From an uncultured Winogradskyella sp. (GTDB lineage: Bacteria > Bacteroidota > Bacteroidia > Flavobacteriales > Flavobacteriaceae): 64,000 nucleotides of DNA. Made by a program: the position numbers and the translations under genes. The notes beneath the pieces were generated by a model. The model saw only the letters and a program-made list of their open reading frames with translations, was not told the DNA's origin and searched no databases. This document shows, piece by piece, positions 1-9,314 of the stretch. The stretch is from positions 1,759,384-1,823,383 of the forward strand of contig NZ_CANMCZ010000001.1 of NCBI RefSeq assembly GCF_947496485.1, read 5' to 3'. Every line of letters starts with the position of its first letter. The stretch's first letter is position 1.

Positions 1-2057
1 TCAATGCATACTTAAATAGTAAAGCTTTTGATCCTAATACAACCGTAAAAACAAGACAAGGAAGTGATAAAGCAGTAATGCAATTAGTTTCTGATATGAA
101 TGCGGGTAATGTTGGAGCTATCATCACAAATGGTGTGAACCCAATGTATAGCTTACCAAATGCTTCAGCGTTTAAGGAAGGTCTAGAAAAAGTTGATTTA
201 TCTGTTGCATTTTCTATGAAACAAGATGAAACATCAACTAACTTTCAATATATAGCTGCGGCTCCTCACAATTTGGAATCTTGGGGTGATTTTGAATTTA
301 AGTCTGGTCATTATTCAATGATGCAACCTACAATTCGTCCTTTATTTGATACTAAGCAATTTCAGGAAGTTTTATTAGCTTGGAATGGAAATAGTACTTC
401 TTACAGAGATTATTTAAAATCAGTTTGGACAGCAGACATCTTAAATGGAGCTTCATTTAACAAAGCAGTTCAAGATGGTGTTTTTGTGTCATCAACATTA
501 AGTGTTGAAGATGTAAATACGGTGTCCAATGAATCATCAACAGAGGCTGACCCAGATGCAGAAATAGCTACTACAGCTTCTGTTCTAACAGGTGTTACAG
601 CTGCAAGAGCTTTAGCTAATTCTGTAATGTCTGAAGGTGGTATGGAATTATCACTTTATACCAAAATAGGTATGGGTGATGGCCAACAAGCTAATAATCC
701 ATGGTTGCAAGAATTTCCAGATCCAATAACAAGAACAACTTGGGATAATTATTTGACAGTTTCTCAAGCTGATGCTGAAAAATTAGATTTAAAAAACTGG
801 AATGTTGCTAACGGTGGATTAAATGGTAGCTATGCTAATGTTACTGTTAATGGTGTAACTGTCGAAAATGTACCAGTAATTATTCAGCCAGGACAAGCTA
901 AAGGTTCTGTTGGTATGGCATTTGGTTTCGGTAGGTCTTCTGAAGCACTGAAAGAAGAGATGAAAACTGGTGTTAACGCTTACCCGTTATACCAAAATTT
1001 CAACTCAGTACAAAATGTAACTATTGAAAAAGCTACTGGTGAGCATGAGTTTGCTTGTGTACAGTTGCACAACACTTTGATGGGTCGTGGCGACATAATC
1101 AAAGAAACTAATTTAGTAATTTTCAACACTGAGGATAAACGTGTTTGGAACAAAGTTCCAGAAGTATCCTTAAATCATATAGAAACTCCTGTAACATCTT
1201 CAGATGTAGATTTATGGGATGAATTTGATCGTTCAATAGGGCATCATTTTAATTTATCGATTGACTTAAACGCTTGTACGGGTTGTGGAGCATGTGTAAT
1301 TGCATGTCACGCTGAAAATAACGTTCCTGTTGTTGGTAAAACAGAAATGAGACGCAGTAGAGATATGCACTGGTTGCGTATTGATAGATACTATTCTTCT
1401 GAAGAATCCTTTGAAGGAGACAATGAAAAGAAAAAGAATATTTCGGGCTTAAGTAGTTCATTGAGTGAGTTTGGCGAGATGGAACATCCAGCTGATAATC
1501 CTCAAGTAGCATTTCAACCAGTAATGTGTCAGCATTGTAACCATGCTCCTTGTGAAACGGTTTGTCCTGTTGCTGCAACAGCTCATGGTCGTCAAGGTCA
1601 AAACCATATGGCATATAACCGATGTGTAGGTACACGTTACTGTGCTAATAACTGTCCTTATAAAGTGCGTCGTTTTAACTGGTTCTTATATAACAATAAC
1701 GAAGAGTTTGATTTTAATTACGCAATGAACGACGATTTGGGTAAAATGGTATTAAACCCAGATGTTACTGTTAGATCTCGTGGAGTGATGGAAAAATGTT
1801 CTATGTGTATTCAAAAAACACAAAAAACAATTCTTGATGCTAAGCGTGATGGACGTGAAGTTAAGGATGGAGAATTCCAAACAGCTTGTTCCGCAGCATG
1901 TGGAAACGGAGCAATGGTATTTGGCGATATTAATGACAAAGGCAGCAAGATTGCTGAATTAAAAGAAGATGATCGTATGTATCACTTATTAGAAAGCGTT
2001 GGCACAAAACCTAACGTAATCTATCAAACAAAAGTGAGAAATACATCGAAAGCATAA
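1..2057 (+). CDS. actB: Alternative complex III iron-sulfur subunit ActB (5' truncated)
   Basis: This is the C-terminal part of the periplasm-facing iron-sulfur subunit of alternative complex III, which passes electrons from quinol to cytochrome c or directly to the oxidase. The frame is open from base 3 to the stop, so the true start lies upstream; the first in-window ATG at 78 is internal. The region up to about base 1200 resembles the inactive molybdopterin-oxidoreductase-like domain. Four ferredoxin-type cysteine clusters follow: CTGCGACVIAC near 1274-1306, CQHCNHAPCETVCP near 1529-1570, CVGTRYCANNCP near 1624-1659, and CSMC near 1798-1809 with the CSAAC group near 1885-1900. In characterised ActB proteins these hold three 4Fe-4S and one 3Fe-4S centre. 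actC follows after 27 bases in one operon. Confidence 0.95.
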   Translation, partial: NAYLNSKAFDPNTTVKTRQGSDKAVMQLVSDMNAGNVGAIITNGVNPMYSLPNASAFKEGLEKVDLSVAFSMKQDETSTNFQYIAAAPHNLESWGDFEFKSGHYSMMQPTIRPLFDTKQFQEVLLAWNGNSTSYRDYLKSVWTADILNGASFNKAVQDGVFVSSTLSVEDVNTVSNESSTEADPDAEIATTASVLTGVTAARALANSVMSEGGMELSLYTKIGMGDGQQANNPWLQEFPDPITRTTWDNYLTVSQADAEKLDLKNWNVANGGLNGSYANVTVNGVTVENVPVIIQPGQAKGSVGMAFGFGRSSEALKEEMKTGVNAYPLYQNFNSVQNVTIEKATGEHEFACVQLHNTLMGRGDIIKETNLVIFNTEDKRVWNKVPEVSLNHIETPVTSSDVDLWDEFDRSIGHHFNLSIDLNACTGCGACVIACHAENNVPVVGKTEMRRSRDMHWLRIDRYYSSEESFEGDNEKKKNISGLSSSLSEFGEMEHPADNPQVAFQPVMCQHCNHAPCETVCPVAATAHGRQGQNHMAYNRCVGTRYCANNCPYKVRRFNWFLYNNNEEFDFNYAMNDDLGKMVLNPDVTVRSRGVMEKCSMCIQKTQKTILDAKRDGREVKDGEFQTACSAACGNGAMVFGDINDKGSKIAELKEDDRMYHLLESVGTKPNVIYQTKVRNTSKA

Positions 2058-2084
2058 ATAAATTAAAGAAACAAGTATATAATT

Positions 2085-3824
2085 ATGGCGTCTCATTACG
2101 AAGCACCTATTAGAAGACCTTTAGTTACTGGAGAAAAATCCTATCACGATGTTACTGTTGATGTAGCAAGACCAGTTGAAGGCAAAGCCAATAGAGCATG
2201 GTGGATTGTTTTCAGCATTGCTTTGGTTGCATTCCTTTGGGGAATAGGTTGTATTATTTATACCATTTCTACTGGTATTGGAGTTTGGGGTCTTAATAAG
2301 ACTGTAAACTGGGCTTGGGATATTACTAACTTCGTTTGGTGGGTTGGTATTGGTCACGCAGGAACACTAATTTCTGCAGTACTTTTACTCTTCCGTCAAA
2401 AATGGAGAATGGCAATTAACCGTTCTGCGGAAGCCATGACAATTTTCTCGGTAGTCCAAGCAGGTTTATTTCCAATTATACACATGGGTCGTCCGTGGTT
2501 AGCATATTGGGTACTACCAATACCTAACCAATTTGGTTCGTTATGGGTAAATTTTAACTCGCCATTACTTTGGGATGTATTTGCTATTTCTACTTATTTA
2601 TCTGTATCGTTAGTTTTCTGGTGGACAGGTTTATTACCAGATTTTGCAATGATTAGAGATAGAGCGGTTAGACCTTTCCAAAAGAAAATATATTCTTTAT
2701 TAAGTTTCGGATGGTCTGGTAGAGCAAAAGATTGGCAACGTTTTGAAGAAGTTTCTTTGGTACTTGCTGGTTTGGCAACGCCTTTAGTACTTTCGGTTCA
2801 CACAATTGTATCTTTTGACTTCGCAACATCGGTTATTCCGGGTTGGCATACAACAATATTCCCACCTTACTTCGTTGCAGGTGCAATTTTCTCAGGATTT
2901 GCTATGGTGAATACACTTCTTATCATCATGAGAAAGGTTTGTAATCTTGAAGATTATATTACAGTACAGCACATCGAGTTAATGAATATTGTAATCATGA
3001 TTACAGGTTCAATTGTAGGTGTAGCTTATATTACTGAGTTATTTATTGCTTGGTATTCTGGTGTAGAATACGAACAATATGCGTTCTTAAACAGAGCAAC
3101 AGGACCTTACTGGTGGGCATATTGGGCAATGATGTCTTGTAACGTATTCTCTCCACAATTCATGTGGTTTAAAAGATTACGAACTAGCATTATGTTCTCA
3201 TTCTTTATTTCAATTGTTGTTAATATTGGAATGTGGTTTGAACGTTTTGTTATTATTGTAACATCATTACATAGAGATTATTTACCATCATCTTGGACAA
3301 TGTTCTCTCCTACATTTGTAGACATAGGTATCTTCATCGGAACGATAGGTTTCTTCTTTGTGTTATTTTTATTGTATGCACGGACATTCCCAGTAATTGC
3401 ACAAGCAGAAGTTAAGACCATTTTAAAATCATCTGGTGAACGTTACAAAAAAATCAGAGAGCGTGGTGATAGTTTGGTTGGCACAGGTGCAGATGCAAGA
3501 ACTTCTAACCCAATTGCTTTTACTGCAACTGCTTCAACAAAACCAGCTGCATTACCAAGTAATAATGATGAAAAACTGAATAGCTTGTTTGAAGGTATAG
3601 GTAAATTTGATGCTACAACACAAACTGCAGACGATTTAAAAGTCATCAGTGGTATTGGCCCTAAAATGGAAGAAGTACTTAACAGTATAGGTATTTTTAC
3701 CTTCCTTCAGGTCAGTAAGATGACTAAAAAAGAATATGACTTGTTAGATTCAATCACAGGTTCTTTCCCAGGAAGAGCAGAACGTGATGATTGGGCTGGG
3801 CAAGCTAAAAATTTATTAAACTAA
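2085..3824 (+). CDS. actC: Alternative complex III quinol-oxidising membrane subunit ActC (NrfD family) with C-terminal HhH domain
   Basis: Polytopic NrfD/PsrC-family integral membrane subunit that binds and oxidises menaquinol within alternative complex III. Hydrophobic helices run from about residue 38 to residue 440, with the family-typical stretch HMGRPWLAYWVLPIPN near residues 129-144. After the last helix comes a linker rich in Ala, Thr and Asn, then a 64-residue soluble tail (about 516-579) beginning DDLKVISGIGPKMEEVL and ending DDWAGQAKNLL. This resembles the helix-hairpin-helix modules found on some ribosomal-protein and NuoE fusions. The core ActC assignment is firm. The role of the tail is unknown. 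It lies between actB and actD (8-base gap) in the respiratory operon. Confidence 0.95.
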   Translation: MASHYEAPIRRPLVTGEKSYHDVTVDVARPVEGKANRAWWIVFSIALVAFLWGIGCIIYTISTGIGVWGLNKTVNWAWDITNFVWWVGIGHAGTLISAVLLLFRQKWRMAINRSAEAMTIFSVVQAGLFPIIHMGRPWLAYWVLPIPNQFGSLWVNFNSPLLWDVFAISTYLSVSLVFWWTGLLPDFAMIRDRAVRPFQKKIYSLLSFGWSGRAKDWQRFEEVSLVLAGLATPLVLSVHTIVSFDFATSVIPGWHTTIFPPYFVAGAIFSGFAMVNTLLIIMRKVCNLEDYITVQHIELMNIVIMITGSIVGVAYITELFIAWYSGVEYEQYAFLNRATGPYWWAYWAMMSCNVFSPQFMWFKRLRTSIMFSFFISIVVNIGMWFERFVIIVTSLHRDYLPSSWTMFSPTFVDIGIFIGTIGFFFVLFLLYARTFPVIAQAEVKTILKSSGERYKKIRERGDSLVGTGADARTSNPIAFTATASTKPAALPSNNDEKLNSLFEGIGKFDATTQTADDLKVISGIGPKMEEVLNSIGIFTFLQVSKMTKKEYDLLDSITGSFPGRAERDDWAGQAKNLLN

Positions 3825-3832
3825 TATAGTCT

Positions 3833-4372
3833 ATGGAAGCTTCGAAAGTAATTCATGCTATTTATACAGATGATGATGTACTAATGTCTGCCGTTAAAAA
3901 GGTAAAGGCAGAGAAACATCACATTGAAGAAATATATACACCTTTTCCGGTTCACGGACTAGACAAGGCAATGGGACTTGCTCCAACACGTATAGCAATT
4001 ACAGCATTTATGTATGGTTGTGTTGGTCTTACAGTAGCAATTGTAATGATGAATTTTATAATGATTGAAGATTGGCCACAAGATATTGGTGGTAAACCAA
4101 GCTTTAGTTATATAGAAAATATGCCAGCTTTTGTACCAATTATGTTTGAGCTTACCGTATTTTTCGCTGCCCATTTAATGGTAATTACGTTTTATCTAAG
4201 AAGTAGAATGTGGCCATTTAAAAAAGCAGAGAATCCAGATCCGAGAACAACAGACGATCATTTCTTAATGGAGATTGCAATACATGATAACGAACAATCA
4301 TTAACATCGCTTTTAAAGGAAACGGGAGCTGTTGAAATAAATATTGTAGATAAAGAAGAAGATGCACATTAA
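3833..4372 (+). CDS. actD: Alternative complex III membrane subunit ActD (DUF3341)
   Basis: DUF3341-family subunit of alternative complex III, 179 residues. An N-terminal soluble domain starts MEASKVIHAIYTDDDVLMSA and contains the typical phrase EEIYTPFPVHGLDKAMGL (about residues 32-50). Two transmembrane helices follow (about 57-77 and 100-122), then a short charged tail. It has no cofactor motif and is thought to hold the complex together around ActC. The gene is 8 bases from actC. An in-frame ATG of the next gene would overlap its end, but the better actE start lies one base after its stop. Confidence 0.93.
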   Translation: MEASKVIHAIYTDDDVLMSAVKKVKAEKHHIEEIYTPFPVHGLDKAMGLAPTRIAITAFMYGCVGLTVAIVMMNFIMIEDWPQDIGGKPSFSYIENMPAFVPIMFELTVFFAAHLMVITFYLRSRMWPFKKAENPDPRTTDDHFLMEIAIHDNEQSLTSLLKETGAVEINIVDKEEDAH

Positions 4373-4373
4373 T

Positions 4374-4934
4374 ATGAAGATAGTCGCAAAATATATCGTA
4401 GTATTAGTACTTTTAGTAAGCTTTATGTCTTGCCAAAAGAACTCAAGACCTAACTATCAGTACATGCCCAATATGTATGAACCTATAGGTTATGAAGCAT
4501 ATCAGGAATCAGATGCATTTGAAAATGGTTATGAAGCACAGTTACCTGCTGAAGGTTCTATTCCAAGAGGTGATTTTATGCCTTACGAAATTGATAACAC
4601 TAATGAGGGTTATGATATGGCAAAAGCTTCACTGAAAAGTCCTTTGGATTCTACACAAGTAAACTATGAAGAGGGTAAGGTATTATACGACATTTATTGT
4701 GGTATTTGTCACGGAACAAAAGGTAATGGCCAAGGAAAGTTGATGCAACGTGAAAAAATATTAGGTGTTCCTAGTTACGATGATGCTGGTAGAGCAATTA
4801 CAACAGGTAGTATTTACCATGTTATATATTATGGTAAAAACACAATGGGTTCTTATGCAAACCAATTGAACGAAACAGAGCGTTGGCAAGTTGTAGCTTA
4901 TGTTGAAAAACTAAAGGCTGATTTAGAAAAGTAA
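4374..4934 (+). CDS. actE: Alternative complex III monohaem cytochrome c lipoprotein ActE
   Basis: Small monohaem cytochrome c subunit of alternative complex III. The haem-binding motif CGICH sits near residue 108, followed by GTKGNGQGKLM, and the axial methionine is probably in NTMGSYANQL near residue 160. I place the start at 4374 rather than the upstream in-frame ATG at 4362, because MKIVAKYIVVLVLLVSFMSC then forms a clean lipoprotein signal ending in the lipidated cysteine, and the start falls directly after the actD stop. The protein would be exported and anchored by lipid. It accepts electrons from the iron-sulfur chain of ActB and hands them towards the caa3-type oxidase encoded downstream. 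Confidence 0.92.
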   Translation: MKIVAKYIVVLVLLVSFMSCQKNSRPNYQYMPNMYEPIGYEAYQESDAFENGYEAQLPAEGSIPRGDFMPYEIDNTNEGYDMAKASLKSPLDSTQVNYEEGKVLYDIYCGICHGTKGNGQGKLMQREKILGVPSYDDAGRAITTGSIYHVIYYGKNTMGSYANQLNETERWQVVAYVEKLKADLEK

Positions 4935-4956
4935 GATTTAGATAAAGATTATATAA

Positions 4957-6315
4957 ATGGAATATAAAATTTCAAATCGATTAAAAATAGGAGCTATCGT
5001 CTTAATAATTTTAGGATTGTTTGGTGTTGGTTACGGCTTTGTAGATTCTCATAGTTATACTGAAGAGAATATTACTAAGCGTTTAGCTGAAGAGCATGAT
5101 GCACATGGTGATGGACATGCCGAAGAAGCACATGGAGCCTCTCACGATGAAGCTGCCCCTCATGTAGAAGACAATCATAGTGGTGAAGCACATAGTGAGC
5201 AAGCTGAAGGCCATGAAATGAGTCATGAAGAGCATGTTTTACATCAAATACATAATAGACCATATTCAGCATTATATGTTGCAGCATTCTTTTTCTTCAT
5301 GATAGCATTAGGAGTACTTGCATTTTATGCAATTCAGTATGCAGCTCAAGCGGGTTGGTCGCCTGTGTTATTTAGGGTTATGGAAGGTATTACTTCTTAT
5401 GTATTACCAGGTGGATTAATTGTATTGGCTATTGCCTTTGTTGCTGACAAACATTTATTTATATGGATGGATCCAGATGTTGTTGCACATGATGCGCTTA
5501 TACAAGGTAAATCAGGTTGGTTAAATAAGACAGGATTCATGATTAGAGGCCTTATTTTCTTAGGAGGATGGTCTTTATATAGATGTTTTTCTAGAAAATT
5601 CTCAATTGCACAAGATAGTGCTGATGATAACAGAAACTTTAAAAAGAACTTTAGAATTTCAGCTGCATTCTTAGTATTCTATATTTATACCGAGTCTATG
5701 ATGTCTTGGGATTGGATAATGAGTGTAGATCCACACTGGTTTAGTACATTATTTGGCTGGTATGTGTTTGCCAGTATGTTTGTAAGTGGAATTACCGTAA
5801 TTGCTATGGTTACCATTTACTTAAAATCTAAAGGATTATTAGAATTTGTGAATGATAGTCATATTCATGACCTAGCTAAGTTTATGTTTGGTATTAGTAT
5901 TTTCTGGACGTATTTATGGTTTTCACAATTCATGCTAATATGGTATTCAAATATACCAGAAGAGGTAACTTATTTTGTAACTCGTATTGAAGATTATAAA
6001 CTACCATTCTTTGGTATGGTAGCTATGAACTTTATTTTCCCACTATTACTATTAATGAATAGTGATTACAAGCGAATTAACTGGTTTGTCATAATGGCAG
6101 GTATTGTAATACTTTGTGGACACTACGTTGATATATTCAATATGATAATGCCAGCAACAGTTGGCGACAGATGGTTTATTGGAATTCCAGAAATCGGTTC
6201 TATATTGCTATTTGGTGGTATATTCTTATTTATAGTCTTTACGGCTTTAGGAAAAGCACCGCTTTTGGCAAAAAGAAACCCTTTTATGAAGGAAAGTGAA
6301 CATTTCCATTATTAA
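4957..6315 (+). CDS. actF: Alternative complex III quinone-binding membrane subunit ActF with His-rich loop
   Basis: Polytopic membrane subunit of alternative complex III, 452 residues, about ten transmembrane helices, the second quinone-site subunit. Family-typical stretches include SMMSWDWIMSVDPHWFSTLF near residues 247-266 and FSQFMLIWYSNIPEE near 325-339. Between the first helix (about 9-30) and the second (about 105-125) lies an acidic and histidine-rich segment (about residues 46-97) with many HG, HE and HA repeats; such a loop could bind copper or zinc, which is my inference. The gene follows actE after 22 bases and precedes coxB by 27 bases, consistent with a single transcript for the supercomplex. 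Confidence 0.92.
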   Translation: MEYKISNRLKIGAIVLIILGLFGVGYGFVDSHSYTEENITKRLAEEHDAHGDGHAEEAHGASHDEAAPHVEDNHSGEAHSEQAEGHEMSHEEHVLHQIHNRPYSALYVAAFFFFMIALGVLAFYAIQYAAQAGWSPVLFRVMEGITSYVLPGGLIVLAIAFVADKHLFIWMDPDVVAHDALIQGKSGWLNKTGFMIRGLIFLGGWSLYRCFSRKFSIAQDSADDNRNFKKNFRISAAFLVFYIYTESMMSWDWIMSVDPHWFSTLFGWYVFASMFVSGITVIAMVTIYLKSKGLLEFVNDSHIHDLAKFMFGISIFWTYLWFSQFMLIWYSNIPEEVTYFVTRIEDYKLPFFGMVAMNFIFPLLLLMNSDYKRINWFVIMAGIVILCGHYVDIFNMIMPATVGDRWFIGIPEIGSILLFGGIFLFIVFTALGKAPLLAKRNPFMKESEHFHY

Positions 6316-6342
6316 TATTATTAAAAAAGAACAGAAACGATA

Positions 6343-7407
6343 ATGACTGCTTTATTAACTATTATAATTGTACTCTTTGTAGCCGTCGCCTTATGGCAAA
6401 TGGTAAAGATTTTTGATTTGGCTCAAGTAGGTAGTTCAAACTCACAAATAGCCGATGACAAAGACAATAGAATAAATGGCTATTTAATGATGGCGTTTTT
6501 AGTATTTATCTACGCTATAACTATTGCTAGTTTTTATTATTTAGGAGATTTACCATTAGTATCAAATTCGGCGTCAGAGCATGGCCCAGGATTAGATAGT
6601 CTTATGATTATTTCCATGGTAGTAATATTCATAGTTCAGATTGTAACACAGTTTATATTACATTATTTTGCTTTTAAATATAAAGGTGAGAAAGGTAGAA
6701 AAGCATTGTTTTACGCTGATAACAATACCTTAGAAGCTATTTGGACAATTATTCCTGTTATTGTTTTAGCGGGTCTAATTATTTACGGATTATTTACGTG
6801 GAATGATATAATGAATATCAACGAAGATGACGATCCATTAGTAGTTGAATTGTATGCACAACAGTTTAACTGGAAAGCAAGATATGGAGGAGCGGATAAT
6901 GTCCTTGGTCAAGCAAATGTAAGGTTAATCGATTTAGATAAAGCTAATATATTAGGTGTCGCAGAAGATGACCCAAATGCTCAAGATGACGTTATTGTAA
7001 CAGAGCTGCATCTGCCAAAAGGAAGACCAGTGTTGTTTAAAATGCGCTCACAGGATGTATTACACTCCGCATACATGCCTCACTTTAGAGCTCAAATGAA
7101 CTGTGTGCCTGGTATGGTAACGCAGTTTGGGTTTACTCCGTCGGTGACCACAGAAGAAATGCGTCAGAATCCTGATATTCAAGATAAAGTTCAGAATATC
7201 AATAATATAAGAGTAGAGAAAAGCAAAGAATTAGTTGCAAATGGTGAAGAAGCTTTAGAGCTTTATGAGTTTGATTACTTATTATTATGCAATAAAATTT
7301 GTGGAAAATCGCACTACAACATGCAAATGAAGATTATTGTAGAAACTCAAGAAGAGTATGATGCCTGGATGAAAGAGCAAAAAACATTTGCAAATTCATT
7401 AAATTAG
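6343..7407 (+). CDS. coxB: Cytochrome c oxidase subunit II (CuA)
   Basis: Subunit II of the terminal haem-copper oxidase; it receives electrons from cytochrome c at the binuclear CuA centre. The CuA ligands are visible near the C-terminus as CNKICGKSHYNM (Cys316, Cys320, His324, Met327), with a further histidine in DVLHSAYMPHFRAQ near residue 240. Four hydrophobic segments precede the cupredoxin domain: an N-terminal helix, one at about 45-66, one at about 85-112 and one at about 129-150. Two is the usual number, so the first pair is an extension common in Bacteroidota. It lies between actF and coxA, so the quinol-oxidising complex and the oxidase core are co-expressed. Confidence 0.96.
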   Translation: MTALLTIIIVLFVAVALWQMVKIFDLAQVGSSNSQIADDKDNRINGYLMMAFLVFIYAITIASFYYLGDLPLVSNSASEHGPGLDSLMIISMVVIFIVQIVTQFILHYFAFKYKGEKGRKALFYADNNTLEAIWTIIPVIVLAGLIIYGLFTWNDIMNINEDDDPLVVELYAQQFNWKARYGGADNVLGQANVRLIDLDKANILGVAEDDPNAQDDVIVTELHLPKGRPVLFKMRSQDVLHSAYMPHFRAQMNCVPGMVTQFGFTPSVTTEEMRQNPDIQDKVQNINNIRVEKSKELVANGEEALELYEFDYLLLCNKICGKSHYNMQMKIIVETQEEYDAWMKEQKTFANSLN

Positions 7408-7443
7408 TAGAAAAAATTGTTTTAAGAAAAAGATAAAGAGATT

Positions 7444-9240
7444 ATGTCAGCAACAGCAGAAACACACGTTCACGACGATCACGACGTACATCATCACAAA
7501 GAAACTTTTGTGACTAAATATATATTTAGTCAAGATCATAAAATGATTGCTAAGCAGTATTTAATTACTGGTGTAATCATCATGGGTATTATAGGGATTT
7601 TTATGTCCTTAATGATACGTATGCAAATTGCATGGCCAGAGAAGTCTAATGTAATTTTTGAAACTTTTCTAGGGAAATGGGCACCAGAAGGTGTAATGGA
7701 CGCAGATATTTATTTGGCATTAGTGACTATACATGGTACAATTATGGTTTTCTTTGTCCTTACTGCAGGGCTTAGTGGAACATTTAGTAACCTTTTAATC
7801 CCATTACAGATTGGCGCGCGAGATATGGCTTCGGGATTTCTTAATATGATATCTTATTGGTTATTCTTTGTGTCTTGTGTAATTATGATTCTGTCATTTT
7901 TTGTTGAAGCAGGACCAGCTGCAGCAGGTTGGACTATCTATCCTCCACTTTCAGCACTACCAATGGCTCAAGGTGGCTCAGGCATGGGTATGACACTTTG
8001 GTTAGTGTCTATGGCAATATTTATTGCATCCTCTTTATTAGGTTCGCTTAATTATATCGTTACAGTTATAAACTTACGTACGAAGGGGATGTCTATGACA
8101 AGACTACCGCTTACGATTTGGGCATTTTTTGTAACTGCTATAATCGGTGTAATATCATTCCCAGTATTATTATCTGCGGCTTTATTGTTAATAATGGATA
8201 GAAGTTTTGGAACGTCATTCTTCTTATCGGATATATTTATACAAGGTGAAGTACTGCATTACCAAGGAGGATCTCCAGTATTGTTTGAACATTTGTTTTG
8301 GTTCTTAGGTCACCCAGAGGTATATATTGTATTATTGCCAGCATTAGGAATTACATCAGAAATTATTGCAACAAACTCACGTAAGCCAATCTTTGGTTAC
8401 AGAGCTATGGTTGCTTCAATTTTGGCGATTGCATTCTTATCTACTATTGTTTGGGGACACCATATGTTTATTTCTGGTATGAATCCATTCTTAGGGTCAG
8501 TATTTACATTTACGACTTTACTAATTGCGATTCCGTCAGCGGTTAAAGCATTTAACTATATAACCACACTCTGGAAAGGTAATTTACAGATGAATCCCGC
8601 CATGTTGTTTTCAATTGGATTGGTTTCAACTTTTATCACTGGTGGTTTAACAGGAATTATTTTAGGAGATAGTGCTTTAGATATCAACGTACATGATACT
8701 TATTTTGTCGTTGCGCATTTCCATTTGGTTATGGGTATCTCAGCGTTATATGGTGTATTTGCTGGTGTTTATCACTGGTTCCCTAGAATGTTTGGACGTA
8801 TGATGAATAAAAACTTGGGGTATTTACATTTCTGGGTCACTGCGGTTTGTGCTTACGGAGTATTTTTCCCAATGCACTTTATAGGTATGGCAGGTCTACC
8901 AAGGCGTTATTATACCAACTCAAATTTCCCATTATTTGATGATACAACAAATACACAATTAGTTATCACTATGTTCGCACTTGTTGGTGGTCTTATACAA
9001 TTAGTATTTTTGTACAATTTCTTTAGTAGTATTTTCTACGGTAAGAAAGCACCTCAAAACCCATGGAGATCTAATACATTGGAATGGACAGCACCAGTTA
9101 AGCATATGCACGGGAACTGGCCAGGAGCAATTCCTCATGTTTACCGCTGGTCTTATGACTATAGTAAACCAGGACATGATGAAGATTTTGTACCTCAAAA
9201 TATTCCAATGAAAGAAGGTGAAGAAGAATTACAGCATTAA
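7444..9240 (+). CDS. coxA: Cytochrome c oxidase subunit I
   Basis: Catalytic subunit I of the haem-copper oxidase, 598 residues with 12 or more transmembrane helices; it reduces oxygen to water and pumps protons. The CuB and haem ligands are present: HPEVY with His290 and its cross-linked tyrosine, the pair WGHH at His339-His340, and VAHFHLVMG with His425 and His427. The HPEVY glutamate marks an A-type oxidase. The first 20 residues are unusually rich in histidine and aspartate. It closes the respiratory operon: an intrinsic terminator starts about 25 bases after the stop. Subunits III and IV and assembly factors are in a second locus at 44.4-49.8 kb. Confidence 0.97.
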   Translation: MSATAETHVHDDHDVHHHKETFVTKYIFSQDHKMIAKQYLITGVIIMGIIGIFMSLMIRMQIAWPEKSNVIFETFLGKWAPEGVMDADIYLALVTIHGTIMVFFVLTAGLSGTFSNLLIPLQIGARDMASGFLNMISYWLFFVSCVIMILSFFVEAGPAAAGWTIYPPLSALPMAQGGSGMGMTLWLVSMAIFIASSLLGSLNYIVTVINLRTKGMSMTRLPLTIWAFFVTAIIGVISFPVLLSAALLLIMDRSFGTSFFLSDIFIQGEVLHYQGGSPVLFEHLFWFLGHPEVYIVLLPALGITSEIIATNSRKPIFGYRAMVASILAIAFLSTIVWGHHMFISGMNPFLGSVFTFTTLLIAIPSAVKAFNYITTLWKGNLQMNPAMLFSIGLVSTFITGGLTGIILGDSALDINVHDTYFVVAHFHLVMGISALYGVFAGVYHWFPRMFGRMMNKNLGYLHFWVTAVCAYGVFFPMHFIGMAGLPRRYYTNSNFPLFDDTTNTQLVITMFALVGGLIQLVFLYNFFSSIFYGKKAPQNPWRSNTLEWTAPVKHMHGNWPGAIPHVYRWSYDYSKPGHDEDFVPQNIPMKEGEEELQH

Positions 9241-9265
9241 CGCTGAAAGTATTATAGATTAAAGT

Positions 9266-9297
9266 AAAAGGCCTTTCTAATTTAGAAAGGCTTTTTC
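9266..9297 (+). terminator. Intrinsic terminator after coxA
   Basis: GCCTTTCT (9271-9278) pairs with AGAAAGGC (9284-9291) around a five-base loop, flanked by an A-run on the left and TTTTTCTTT on the right. It closes the act-cox operon and directly abuts the ruvB promoter. Confidence 0.85.
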
Positions 9298-9299
9298 TT

Positions 9300-9307
9300 T
9301 ATATTTG
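9300..9307 (+). promoter_or_regulatory. TAnnTTTG -7 element of the ruvB promoter
   Basis: TATATTTG matches the Bacteroidota -7 consensus TAnnTTTG and lies only 7 bases before the ruvB ATG at 9315, so the transcript would have almost no 5' leader. No strong -33 TTG is seen; the expected place falls inside the preceding terminator hairpin. Confidence 0.55.
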
Positions 9308-9314
9308 TTTAACC

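Noticed and set aside
1249-1635. Open frame of 128 codons on the minus strand inside actB
   Set aside because: It is antisense to the conserved Fe-S cluster region of actB and its product has no recognisable features.
5075-5287. His-rich minus-strand frame
   Set aside because: It mirrors the His/Glu-rich loop of actF on the other strand.
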